A DNA stretch of 64,000 bases from Candidatus Muproteobacteria bacterium (GCA_027449605.1 DAIDLH010000008.1:1-64000), one strand, 5' to 3'; shown: positions 50,108-59,401, counted from the stretch's first letter. Notes: a model not told the origin generated them from the letters alone. Numbers and translations are program-made.

Positions 50108-50861
50108 CTGTTGCCGTACCAGCTTTGCCGCCTGCATTCTCGAACTCGCCTCAGGCGAACGCGAACTCCAGCTTTTGCCCGCCGGAAAATTCCGCGCACA
50201 TGACGGACGCCCAACCGATATACCCGCCTGGTACATCGATGCCGCGCTCGCGCAACGCGTAATCGCCGCCACGCAGGCGCGCACCAATCCTCTCGTCATC
50301 GACTACGAACACCAGACGCTCAATGCCGAGAAGAACGGCCAGGCCGCGCCGGCGGCCGGCTGGTGGGACGCGAAGAACATGGTCTGGCGCGAAGGCCAGG
50401 GGCTGTTCGTCACCGATGTGACCTGGACCGAGAAAGCCAGCGCCATGATCGCCGCGGGCGAATACAAGTTTTTTTCGCCGGTCTTCAAATACGACAAGAA
50501 GACCGGCGCGGTGACCGCGATCCTCATGGGCGCGATCACCAATTACCCCGCGATCGACGGCATGGAGACGCTCGCTGCTCGCGCCGCCGCCCGGTTTTCA
50601 ACGCAACCGGAGCAGGGTTCTAAAGAAGACGAGATATCGGCGGAGGAACTCGCCGTTTGCCATTTGATGGGGTTGGAGCAAGACGAGTACATTAGGAGCC
50701 GTGCGGCGTCCAGAAAACATGATTCGGCGATCGGTCTCGCAATCACCAGAGGCGGTCAGCCTGCCTGCGATGGAGAAGGCGGCCTGAGCGCGGAAGAGTT
50801 ATCCGTGTGCCGGTCGATGGGCCTTCCCCCGCACGAGTACAAGAAGAATCGCGCACGGTAG
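50097..50861 (+). CDS. Mu gpI-like phage protease/scaffold
   Basis: ELQLLPAGKFRAHDGRP...NPLVIDYEHQTLNAEKNGQAAPAAGWW...YKFFSPVFKYDKKTGAVTAILMGAITNYPAIDGMETLAA. Confidence 0.92.
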   Translation: MTDNCCRTSFAACILELASGERELQLLPAGKFRAHDGRPTDIPAWYIDAALAQRVIAATQARTNPLVIDYEHQTLNAEKNGQAAPAAGWWDAKNMVWREGQGLFVTDVTWTEKASAMIAAGEYKFFSPVFKYDKKTGAVTAILMGAITNYPAIDGMETLAARAAARFSTQPEQGSKEDEISAEELAVCHLMGLEQDEYIRSRAASRKHDSAIGLAITRGGQPACDGEGGLSAEELSVCRSMGLPPHEYKKNRAR

Positions 50862-50903
50862 AGTAGAGTGGAAATGAACGGGACTTACAACAGGGGTTTA
50901 AAG

Positions 50904-51344
50904 ATGCGTTACTGGCTTCTTACGGCGTTCCTTCTGGTCTTCTTTGCGCCTGCCCATGCGGAGATCACCGCTAAGGACTTCGACCTCAAGGAATGCCACT
51001 GGCGGCATTCACTTGATTCGCGCGATTGCGAGAGCCACCGAAACGATCCCGCCGCGTTTAAGAAGTACATCGCTTATCTGAATTCTCTGCCTGGCAAGAC
51101 AGACCTAGAAAAAATGACTGAGGACATGCGGAGGTTCTGCAAACAGAAAGGCTACCGAGGTGGAGCGCCGGGCGAACGTATTCAGATCGTGGACTATTGC
51201 TCAACCCTCGACGGGTTCTACCCGGAACAGATTAACGTCATCCGCTCGACGGAGGGCGAGACTTGGGTCTTTAGAAAGGGTTTTAATCTGCTCTATGTGG
51301 ACCGGCAGTCCGGGATGATCAAGCAGGTAGTCACGAGCAGGTAG
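50904..51344 (+). CDS. Secreted protein of unknown function, putative prophage cargo
   Basis: MRYWLLTAFLLVFFAPAHAEITAKDFDLKECHWRHS...; clear signal peptide, four Cys in the mature region. Confidence 0.7.
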   Translation: MRYWLLTAFLLVFFAPAHAEITAKDFDLKECHWRHSLDSRDCESHRNDPAAFKKYIAYLNSLPGKTDLEKMTEDMRRFCKQKGYRGGAPGERIQIVDYCSTLDGFYPEQINVIRSTEGETWVFRKGFNLLYVDRQSGMIKQVVTSR

Positions 51345-51395
51345 CCCGCCAAATGCCGCCCCGACCAGGCGCACACAGTCGTTGATCCCCTTTTT

Positions 51396-51419
51396 ACGGG
51401 GGCTCAATACCCCGTTTTG
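51396..51419 (+). terminator. Putative terminator at the right end of the element
   Basis: acgggg-gctcaata-ccccgt followed by tttgt. Confidence 0.55.
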
Positions 51420-51474
51420 TAGCCCACTATCTTGCGTCCCCGCAGCGAAAACAGCCTCATTTTTCGTCCCCGTT

Positions 51475-51513
51475 CGCCAAACCCAGTGTCGCCGTTCGCC
51501 AAACCCAGTGTCG
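51475..51513. repeat. Right-end transposase-binding-site array (R2 51475-51491, R1 51497-51513)
   Basis: Two identical CGCCAAACCCAGTGTCG copies with 22-bp spacing, inverted relative to the left-end copies. Confidence 0.88.
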
Positions 51514-51643
51514 CCTTACAGACCCCACCCCATCTCGCCGCACCCCTCAATACCCAGCCCATTTTTCACTCGCGTGGGGGCTGGATATAGTTTTTATTTA
51601 AGTTTATATTCTAACCACCTGTATTAGCGGGGGATTCAATATA

Positions 51644-53617
51644 ATGATAAGCGCGCAAAGGCTGGAAGAAAGGCCCCGGTTGGCCATCAATGAATTCAGC
51701 CGGCGATTGGGGGAATACAAACACTGGCGCGACGAACTGATCGAAATCCTCATCGAATATCAGAACTGGGTCGAAGGCCACGGACTCGCGAGCGGCGATG
51801 AGGATTTGCAGCTTTACGAACTCATTGACGCGCTCCGTTCCGACAAACTCACGATCGCCCTGGTGGGCGAATTCTCCCGCGGCAAAACCGAACTCATCAA
51901 CGCCATCTTCTTCGCCGATCAGCGGCAACGGCTGCTGCCGTCGGAAGCCGGTCGCACCACGATGTGTCCGACCGAATTACGCTACGATGCAACGGAACCG
52001 GCGTGCCTGAAGCTGCTGCCCATCGAGACGCGCAAAACCACCGCCACGATTTCGGAATACCGGCGCACGCCCGCCGCCTGGACCGTGATACCGCTGGATC
52101 TCGACTCGCCGAAAAAAATTGCCGAAACCTTTTTGCAGATCGTCAAAACCAAACCGGTCACCGTGGGCCAGGCCGAGGAGATCGGTCTTTATCATCCGGA
52201 CGTGGAAGCCATGTCGTACATGCTCAACAGCGATGGCATGGTGGAGATTCCCGTCTGGCGTCATGCCATCATCAATTATCCGCACCCGCTGCTGAAACGG
52301 GGACTGGTGGTGCTGGACACGCCGGGGCTCAACTCGCTCGGCACCGAACCGGAATTGACGTTGAGCATGCTGCCGGGCGCGCAGGCGGTGCTGTTCGTGC
52401 TCGCCGCCGACACCGGGGTAACCCGAACCGATCTGGAAATCTGGAAAAACCACGTCTGTCTCACCAAGGGAGGCAGAGCCGAGGGGCGCCTCGTGGCGCT
52501 GAACAAAATCGACACGCTGTGGGACGAATTGAGCAACAACACGGCCGTCGCCACGACCATCGCGCGCCAGACGCAGGATACGGCGCGAACGCTCGGCATC
52601 GGCAAGAACCAGGTGCTGCCCGTCTCCGCGCAAAAAGGCCTGCTTGGCAAGATCAAATCGGACTACGCGCTGATCGATCGCAGCGGTTTGCCGATGCTGG
52701 AAACCACGTTGTCGAACGACATCATTCCGGCGCGCCAGGAACTGCTGCGCGAGCGCGTGATTCACGACATCGGTTCCATGGTCGGAACCACCAGCGCGAT
52801 GATCGAGGCAAGGCTCAACGCGGTCGAGGAACAGATCGAGGAACTGCGGGCGCTCAGCGGCGAGAACCGCGAAGCCATCCAGAATCTGGTTGCGCATTGG
52901 CGCGATGAAAAACAGTCGTATGACCGGACCCTCGCCAGTTTCCAGAATATGCGCGCGGTGCTGTCCGACCAGATCAAGATTCTGCTCGATTACCTGAGCG
53001 TCGAAACCTTCGACGAGCTGGCACAGAGGAGCCGTCAAGACATGGCGGGGTCGTGGACCACACCGGGTCTGCGGGACGGAATGAAAGTCCTGTTCGACGG
53101 GGTTCTGGAAATCATGGAAAAAGCCAACAAACAGACCCAGCAGATACGGTCCCTGGTCCAGTCCGTCTACAACAAATTTCACAGCGAACACGGGCTGGCA
53201 AAGATAAAGCCCATGAATTTTTCACTGCTGCCGTATCGAAGCCAGATGCAGAAACTGCACGATGAGGCCGAACATTTTCGCAACAGTCCGAGGATGATCG
53301 TCACCGAACAGCATTTCGTGGTGCAGAAATTCTTCGTCACGCTGGTGGGCCGGGCGCGCGAGCTGATCCAGGAATGCAACGCCGCCGCCCGCGCCTGGAG
53401 CAAGGCGATCATGGGGCCGATCCTTACGCAGGTACGCGAGCACAAGACCCTGATGGATCAGCGCCTCGATAATCTGAAGAAGGTGCACGAGGATTTTGCC
53501 AATCTGGGCGGCCGCATCGCCGAACTGGAGTCCAACCACCAAAATCTTGAAAACCAGCAGTTGGTCATCCGCAACATGCTGCGCAAGATCAACCAGCCGC
53601 TCCCGCTGGACCCGTAA
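51644..53617 (+). CDS. Dynamin-like GTPase family protein
   Basis: 657 aa; GEFSRGKTELINAIFF P-loop, VVLDTPGLNSLG G3, ALNKIDTL G4, long C-terminal helices. Confidence 0.88.
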   Translation: MISAQRLEERPRLAINEFSRRLGEYKHWRDELIEILIEYQNWVEGHGLASGDEDLQLYELIDALRSDKLTIALVGEFSRGKTELINAIFFADQRQRLLPSEAGRTTMCPTELRYDATEPACLKLLPIETRKTTATISEYRRTPAAWTVIPLDLDSPKKIAETFLQIVKTKPVTVGQAEEIGLYHPDVEAMSYMLNSDGMVEIPVWRHAIINYPHPLLKRGLVVLDTPGLNSLGTEPELTLSMLPGAQAVLFVLAADTGVTRTDLEIWKNHVCLTKGGRAEGRLVALNKIDTLWDELSNNTAVATTIARQTQDTARTLGIGKNQVLPVSAQKGLLGKIKSDYALIDRSGLPMLETTLSNDIIPARQELLRERVIHDIGSMVGTTSAMIEARLNAVEEQIEELRALSGENREAIQNLVAHWRDEKQSYDRTLASFQNMRAVLSDQIKILLDYLSVETFDELAQRSRQDMAGSWTTPGLRDGMKVLFDGVLEIMEKANKQTQQIRSLVQSVYNKFHSEHGLAKIKPMNFSLLPYRSQMQKLHDEAEHFRNSPRMIVTEQHFVVQKFFVTLVGRARELIQECNAAARAWSKAIMGPILTQVREHKTLMDQRLDNLKKVHEDFANLGGRIAELESNHQNLENQQLVIRNMLRKINQPLPLDP

Positions 53618-53628
53618 TTTCCCGGCGC

Positions 53629-53659
53629 AAAAAAAGGCCGGAGGGTTTTCCCTCCGGCC
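53629..53659 (-). terminator. Rho-independent terminator, shared convergent spacer
   Basis: ggccggagggttttccctccggcc with A-tract on its left (minus-strand U-tract). Confidence 0.8.
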
Positions 53660-53681
53660 CGGACAGCTTTATGAAACAGGT

Positions 53682-54734
53682 TTACTTCGCCGCGGACGCG
53701 GTCGCCGTCAGCGTCTGATCGATCGACGAGAAGATGATGCTCGGGATCAGGGTATTCTTGGCGAACGCCATGTAACCGGAATCCCAGAAGTACAGCTGCA
53801 TACGCCACATCTCGCCATACTGCACCACCTTCACTTCCTTGCCGTCATTGATGACCAGCACTTCCATCGGCATGGCCGGCGCATGGTCCACGCCCGGATA
53901 CGGCGCGTCCTTGGACTTGCCATCGCTGCGGAAGTCGGAGTTGATGCGGATGCACTTGTTTTCGGTATAGTCGTTGGTGATGCCGAAGTAGACGGCATTC
54001 GCGCCCACCGGAATCTTGCTCAGCAGACGCCAGCCGGAAGAATCGTCAACGCCCTTGTCCTGGCTCGCGCGCAGCGTGTTTTCCACGCGGGCAACGACGG
54101 CGTTAAAGTTCTCGGCTTTGTCCTTGAAAACATCATTCTGGCTTTCCTTCCAGTTGCGGAACTTGGCCATCATCTTGGCCGGGCCGTCACCGTTGAACTT
54201 GTTCAGCGCCTTCTCGGTACGAACCGGCTCAAGCTGCACGGAAACCTGCTTGCCCGGCACCTTGGCCGCGACGTCCTTGATTTCCTGGGCCGTGGCTTTC
54301 GCCGCCGCCAACAGTTTGTCGTAGTTCTTGGACCCGGCGTAGAAGACCATGGCGTGGGCGGTGGGGTTGCCCATGTTGATATGGACCTTCTTGCCTTCGC
54401 CATACTCGTATACGCCGATGCGAAGCACCTGCGCCGAGATGGTGTTGGGTGTCTCATCCTTGGCCGCTTCCATGTAGGCGGGCGACGTCAGAATGTATAC
54501 ACGGGCCTGCTGCACCTTGTCGGTGTAGGTCAGATCGCGCTTGGCTTGCAGGGTCAGCTTGGATTCGGCCAGGGCCTTTTCCAGTGCTGCGGTCGTGTCA
54601 TTGAACGATCCCGACGCTTCCAGAATGCGCTCAAAAATCCCGTACTCCTCTGCTGCGAACGCGTTGCCGATCCCCAGTACAAACGCAAAAATCAGGGCAA
54701 AAAACCGGCTCAGCTTTGTAGATTTGGACTTCAT
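53682..54734 (-). CDS. Secreted protein of unknown function
   Basis: 350 aa; signal peptide MKSKSTKLSRFFALIFAFVLGIGNAFA; no recognised domain. Confidence 0.75.
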   Translation of the reverse strand: MKSKSTKLSRFFALIFAFVLGIGNAFAAEEYGIFERILEASGSFNDTTAALEKALAESKLTLQAKRDLTYTDKVQQARVYILTSPAYMEAAKDETPNTISAQVLRIGVYEYGEGKKVHINMGNPTAHAMVFYAGSKNYDKLLAAAKATAQEIKDVAAKVPGKQVSVQLEPVRTEKALNKFNGDGPAKMMAKFRNWKESQNDVFKDKAENFNAVVARVENTLRASQDKGVDDSSGWRLLSKIPVGANAVYFGITNDYTENKCIRINSDFRSDGKSKDAPYPGVDHAPAMPMEVLVINDGKEVKVVQYGEMWRMQLYFWDSGYMAFAKNTLIPSIIFSSIDQTLTATASAAK

Positions 54735-54935
54735 AGGACTCTCCTCCTCAAATGCCTCTTAGTTAAAAACTTGTGACAGGTTTCTAATCCGTTATGGATT
54801 TAAATTCCTGCCGGACATTGTGCTGATTCTCGTGCTAGTCTGCAACTGCTTGTCAGAATATAAATGTTAGTTATTGATTTTATTTAGTTTTATTTTTTTT
54901 CGCTTGCGGGACCCGCCTAAGATGAATGGTCCGTG

Positions 54936-54978
54936 AAAAAAGACTTGGCCTCTCACCGGTTTACCGGTGAGAGGCCAA
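54936..54978 (-). terminator. Rho-independent terminator of the Sel1-repeat gene
   Basis: ttggcctctcaccggt-tt-accggtgagaggccaa followed on the minus strand by tctTTTTTC. Confidence 0.85.
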
Positions 54979-55019
54979 TGACCAGCAGACTCCGAATGCC
55001 TTGAACAGGCGGAGATGAA

Positions 55020-55766
55020 TTACGGGGTCAGGTGCAGAACCTTGAGCACGGTGATGGCCTGATTGAAGCCCTGATCGGCGGACAGGCGCCATAACCGCAC
55101 CGCTTCGTCCTGGTTCTCGTCCACACCATCGCCCTTCATATACATGAGGCCTAGATTGAACTGCGCCGCGGCATACCCCTGCTTGGACGCCATGGCCCAC
55201 CACTTCACGGCTTCAGCCGGATCCTGCTTCAAGCCCGTGCCTTCGGCGTAATACAGACCCAGATTGAACTGAGCTTCCGTGTGCCCCTGCAGAGCCGCCA
55301 TGCGCCACCATTGCGCGGCGGCATTGAGATCGCGCGCCACACCGGTGCCGGTGGCATAAAGCACGCCCAGGTTGTACTGGGCAATAACGTGCCCCTGCTC
55401 GGCAGCTCTGCGATACCAGCGCACCGCTTCGATCATGTCTTTGGCCACGCCGCCATCGCCGCGGTTATACAGAACCGCGAGGGTAAACTGCGCCTCGGTA
55501 TCGCCCTGCTCGGCAAGCGAATGCCACACCTTCACTGCTTCGGAGCGACGACCGCTGTTATATTGCACCAACGCAACCTGATCGGTGGCGATCGCCTGAT
55601 GCTCGGCTGGCTGGGACTCCGCACGTATCGGAATCGCCGGGAAAGCCGCTTCCGACAGCGCCGCTGACGCCGAAGCGCCGCACAGCATCGATACCAAGCC
55701 CAACACCGCGCCCACCGCTGTTACAGCGGCAAAACACGTCATTCTTTCCGTAGTAATACCGGGCAT
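55020..55766 (-). CDS. Sel1-like repeat protein, secreted
   Basis: Four to five SLR units (AEQGHVIAQYNLGVLYATGTGVARD...) after a signal peptide. Confidence 0.92.
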   Translation of the reverse strand: MPGITTERMTCFAAVTAVGAVLGLVSMLCGASASAALSEAAFPAIPIRAESQPAEHQAIATDQVALVQYNSGRRSEAVKVWHSLAEQGDTEAQFTLAVLYNRGDGGVAKDMIEAVRWYRRAAEQGHVIAQYNLGVLYATGTGVARDLNAAAQWWRMAALQGHTEAQFNLGLYYAEGTGLKQDPAEAVKWWAMASKQGYAAAQFNLGLMYMKGDGVDENQDEAVRLWRLSADQGFNQAITVLKVLHLTP

Positions 55767-56123
55767 AACCCTCTCCCCAAAAGCAAAAACGATTTAATCC
55801 GGGGAGAAAATGCAAGAGCTATGCCACCCGATATACAGCTTTATAATCAATGGGTTGATATAAGCACCCAAATGCTGATTTCCCTGATAAATGGCCATAA
55901 TCCGGTGCTGGATGACAATTCTGGCGGGATGGACGGCCTGGAAGAGTGGATTTCCCTCCCGCGGGAGGTTGAAGGAAGAATCCCGATTCCATTCGCGTCC
56001 GGGTAGATTCGCCCGTGGACAAAGGAGAAACCGACCGGGAATGGCAGTGCTAAGATGAAACTGTCTTTAGCGCCCGACATCATCGGACGCACGATTTAAA
56101 ACCGAAAACAAACCGAGACATCC

Positions 56124-57599
56124 GTGCCCAAACAATCGCTGCTCAGATCAAAGATGTTCTGGGTGGGTATCCTTTATTTCGCGCAGGGTTTTCCGTTCGG
56201 CCTTTTCTACGACGTCTTCCCGGTGCATTTTCGCCAGCTTGGCGTCGACCTGCGCGAAATCGGCCTGCTCTCGTTGCTCGGGCTCGCCTGGACCATCAAG
56301 TTCCTGTGGGCCCCGGCAATAGATCACTACCGCCATCATCGCCGCTGGATGCTCGCGGTGGATCTCGCCATGGGCGCGGTATCGCTGTACCTCTCGATGC
56401 AGGCGGGTTTCGGGCCGCCGGTGTGGATCGCCATCGGCGTGTTTACGCTGCTCTCCGCCACCAACGACATCGCGATCGACGGCTACACCATCGAGTTCCT
56501 GGATAAAAAAGAATTGGGGCTGGCGAATGGCGTCCGCATCGGCATGGGACGCGTCGGCATTCTCGCCGCGGGCGTAATCCTTATATTGAGCGATTATCTC
56601 GGCTGGCCCGGCGCCTATACCGCCGCGGCCGGCATCCTGGCAGTGCTCGGTGTCGTCTGCCTGTACGCGCCCAGGGAAATGTCTTTCGGCGTGCGCAAAC
56701 CCTTGACGCTCGGGAGCGAATTCGCCGGCATTCTGCGTCGCCCGCGCGCGTTCACGTTTGTGGTCCTGTTCCTGCTTGGAACCTTGTGGCTTATCAACAA
56801 CGCCGCGCATTGGTCTGCCAAACTGGAAGGCTTCTGGTGGTATGCCTGCGCCATTGCCGGAGCGTTGATGGCGCTGAGCTTCCTGTCGCGGGACAGATCG
56901 AAAACGGCAAAAAACAACGAAACCAAACTGACCGAAGGGCCGATGTTCGGCGCGCTGATGGAGATGTTGCAGCGTCCGTACATCATTCCGGTCATCGTGT
57001 TCGTGCTGATCTTCAAGCTTGGCGACAGCTCCATGGGCTTCATGGTAAAGCCGTTCTGGGTCGACGCGGGTTTCAGCGCCACCCAGATCGGCCTGGTGTC
57101 GGTCAACCTCGGGCTGGTCCTGTCGATCACCGGCGGCATCGTCGGCGGCTGGTTCACCGATCGCGTCGGGATTTTCAAGGCGCTGTGGATACTCGGTCTG
57201 TTCCAGGCGTTGTCCAATCTCGGTTACGTCTGGGCCGCTTCCACCCTGCCGCTCGCGAGCAGCGGTGCGCCGATGCTGGCGGAGTACAAAATGATTCTCT
57301 ATGGCGCCAGCGCCTTCGAATCCTTCACCGGCGGGCTCGGCACCGCGGCCTTTCTCGCGTTCCTGATGGCGATCGTGAACAAACAGCATTCGGCGACCGA
57401 ATACGCGATCCTGTCCTCGGTGTTCGCGCTCTCGCGTCAGCTCGCCGGCTACGCTTCCGGCTTCGGCGCGCACTACATGGGCTATGCGCCGTATTTCCTG
57501 CTGACGTTCTTCCTGTCGTTTCCGGCCTATGCGTTGCTGCCGTGGGTGAAGAAGATGCTGGGTTACGCGGAACAGCAGAAAGGCTGGGGGCAGGAATAA
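56124..57599 (+). CDS. MFS transporter, AmpG/PAT-like
   Basis: 491 aa, about 12 TM segments; YFAQGFPFGLFYDVFPVHFRQLGVDLREIGLLSLLGLAWTIKFLWAPAIDHY. Confidence 0.88.
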   Translation: MPKQSLLRSKMFWVGILYFAQGFPFGLFYDVFPVHFRQLGVDLREIGLLSLLGLAWTIKFLWAPAIDHYRHHRRWMLAVDLAMGAVSLYLSMQAGFGPPVWIAIGVFTLLSATNDIAIDGYTIEFLDKKELGLANGVRIGMGRVGILAAGVILILSDYLGWPGAYTAAAGILAVLGVVCLYAPREMSFGVRKPLTLGSEFAGILRRPRAFTFVVLFLLGTLWLINNAAHWSAKLEGFWWYACAIAGALMALSFLSRDRSKTAKNNETKLTEGPMFGALMEMLQRPYIIPVIVFVLIFKLGDSSMGFMVKPFWVDAGFSATQIGLVSVNLGLVLSITGGIVGGWFTDRVGIFKALWILGLFQALSNLGYVWAASTLPLASSGAPMLAEYKMILYGASAFESFTGGLGTAAFLAFLMAIVNKQHSATEYAILSSVFALSRQLAGYASGFGAHYMGYAPYFLLTFFLSFPAYALLPWVKKMLGYAEQQKGWGQE

Positions 57600-57614
57600 C
57601 GGGAAATCGAAAAA

Positions 57615-57884
57615 TCAGTCGCCGCTGTTCGTCTCGATCAGTTCATCCAGCCCGCCTTCCATGTGCAGTTCGGTCAGCTCGGTGAAGCCGCCGATGCATT
57701 TTCCGTCGATCACGATCTGCGGCACGGTGCGCGCACCGTTCGTGACCCGCGCGAATTCGCGCAACGCGCTCTTGTCAACGTCCACGCGCACCTCGTCGAA
57801 CGGGATGTTCCACTTCTGCAACAGTTGCTTGGCCTTGGTGCAATAAGGACAAGAGCCGGTGCTGTAAACTGTCACTCGCGCCAT
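57615..57884 (-). CDS. grxC: Glutaredoxin 3-like
   Basis: MARVTVYSTGSCPYCTKAKQLLQKWNIPFDEVRVD...TVPQIVIDGKCIGGFTEL. Confidence 0.95.
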   Translation of the reverse strand: MARVTVYSTGSCPYCTKAKQLLQKWNIPFDEVRVDVDKSALREFARVTNGARTVPQIVIDGKCIGGFTELTELHMEGGLDELIETNSGD

Positions 57885-57900
57885 ACGATTTTCCAGACTC

Positions 57901-58677
57901 CTATCTAAGCTTGCAGTCGTAATCAATTATCAACGGCGCGTGATCGGAGAAACGCTTGTCCTTGTATATGCGCTCCCGCTCCGCCTTCTTGGCGATACCC
58001 GGTGTGGCGATCTGATAGTCGATACGCCAACCCACGTTCTTTTCATACGCCCGACCGCGGTTGGACCACCAGGTATATTGATCAGGCTTGTCGTTGAGCG
58101 TGCGGAACACGTCCACCCAGCCGAGTTCGTCGAACACCTGCGTCAGCCACGCGCGTTCCTCGGGCAGGAAACCGGAATTCTTCTGGTTCGATTTCCAGTT
58201 CTTCAGGTCGATCTCCTTGTGTGCGATGTTCCAGTCGCCGCAGAGAATATACTCGCGCCCGTCGTGGCGAAGTTTTTTGAGCACGGGATAGAAATGATCC
58301 ATGAAGCGATATTTCGATTCCTGGCGGTGCGGGCCCGCGGAACCCGAAGGCAGATAAAGGGAAACGACGCTGAGTTTGCCGAAGGCGGCCTGCAGATAGC
58401 GTCCTTCGTCGTCGTGCTCCTTGGAGCCGAAGCCGACGCGCACCTTGTCCGGCCGGTCGCGGCTGTAAAGCGCCACCCCGGCATAGCCTTTCTTCTCGGC
58501 GCAGTTGAAAAATCCATGGAACCCCCTGGGCGCCAGCATCTCGGCCGTGAGGTCGGCTTCCTGCGCCTTGACCTCCTGCAGGCACACGACGTCGGCGTTC
58601 CGGCGCGCCAGCCATTCGAACAGGCCCTTCTTGGCCGCGGAACGGAGGCCGTTGACGTTGAGCGTGATGACGCGCAT
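57901..58677 (-). CDS. xth: Exodeoxyribonuclease III
   Basis: [39 protein letters not shown]...; [10 protein letters not shown]. Confidence 0.95.
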   Translation of the reverse strand: MRVITLNVNGLRSAAKKGLFEWLARRNADVVCLQEVKAQEADLTAEMLAPRGFHGFFNCAEKKGYAGVALYSRDRPDKVRVGFGSKEHDDEGRYLQAAFGKLSVVSLYLPSGSAGPHRQESKYRFMDHFYPVLKKLRHDGREYILCGDWNIAHKEIDLKNWKSNQKNSGFLPEERAWLTQVFDELGWVDVFRTLNDKPDQYTWWSNRGRAYEKNVGWRIDYQIATPGIAKKAERERIYKDKRFSDHAPLIIDYDCKLR

Positions 58678-58733
58678 GGGTTTTTATCATAACCGACTTT
58701 CCACGCCGTGACGCGCCGATTAGAATCGTGGCC

Positions 58734-59366
58734 ATGAAAGATTATCAGCGCGAGTTTCTCGATTTCGCCATCGAGTGTCAGGCGCTGCGCTTCGGCGAAT
58801 TCACCCTCAAATCCGGACGCGTCAGTCCGTATTTCTTCAACAGCGGATTGTTCAACACCGGCCACAAGCTGGCGCGGCTCGGGCGGTTCTACGCCCGCGC
58901 CATCGCCGACAGCGGCATAGCCTTCGACATGGTTTACGGCCCCGCCTACAAGGGCGTACCGCTCGCCTGCGCCACGACCATGGCAATCGCCGACCGTGAC
59001 GTGCCATACGCCTTCAACCGCAAGGAAGTGAAGAAATACGGTGAGGGCGGCATCATTGTCGGCCACCCGCTCCAGGGAAAAGTGCTGATCGTGGACGACG
59101 TCATCTCCGCCGGCACTTCGATCCGGGAATCGGTGCAGATCATCAAGACCGCCGGCGCCACGCCGGTCGGCGTGGCCATCGCTCTCAATCGCCAGGAACG
59201 CGGTGAAGGCACGACATCCGCGGTACAGGAAGTGGAAACGACGCTGGGGTTGCGCGTGATCAGCATCGTCGCGCTGGAAACACTGCTGGATTACCTGGAC
59301 GGGAAAGACGGCGCGCGCCGTTATCTCGACGCCATCGACGCCTACCGCCGCGCCTACGGAACCTGA
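58734..59366 (+). CDS. pyrE: Orotate phosphoribosyltransferase
   Basis: [38 protein letters not shown]. Confidence 0.97.
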   Translation: MKDYQREFLDFAIECQALRFGEFTLKSGRVSPYFFNSGLFNTGHKLARLGRFYARAIADSGIAFDMVYGPAYKGVPLACATTMAIADRDVPYAFNRKEVKKYGEGGIIVGHPLQGKVLIVDDVISAGTSIRESVQIIKTAGATPVGVAIALNRQERGEGTTSAVQEVETTLGLRVISIVALETLLDYLDGKDGARRYLDAIDAYRRAYGT

Positions 59367-59401
59367 AACGATCCACGCCGTCTGATCGGACGGAGATCGC
59401 G

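Larger units (their letters stand above)
36797..51520. mobile_element. Mu-like transposable prophage/element with 5-bp GACCC target-site duplication (36792-36796 and 51521-51525)
   Basis: Inverted termini TGTTACCCGACACTGGGTTTGACG / TGTAAGGCGACACTGGGTTTGGCG, 5'-TG..CA-3' ends, perfect 5-bp direct repeats at the borders, and MuA, MuB, GemA, Mor and gpI homologues inside. Confidence 0.95.

Noticed and set aside
51464-51520. Short tandem repeats resembling a two-repeat CRISPR
   Set aside because: Two 22-bp units with no unique spacers; they match the left-end motif and are transposase sites.
51382-51627. 81-aa ORF with repeated RQTQCRRSPNPVS
   Set aside because: Spans the right end of the element and its flank; the repeat is just the R1/R2 transposase sites in translation.
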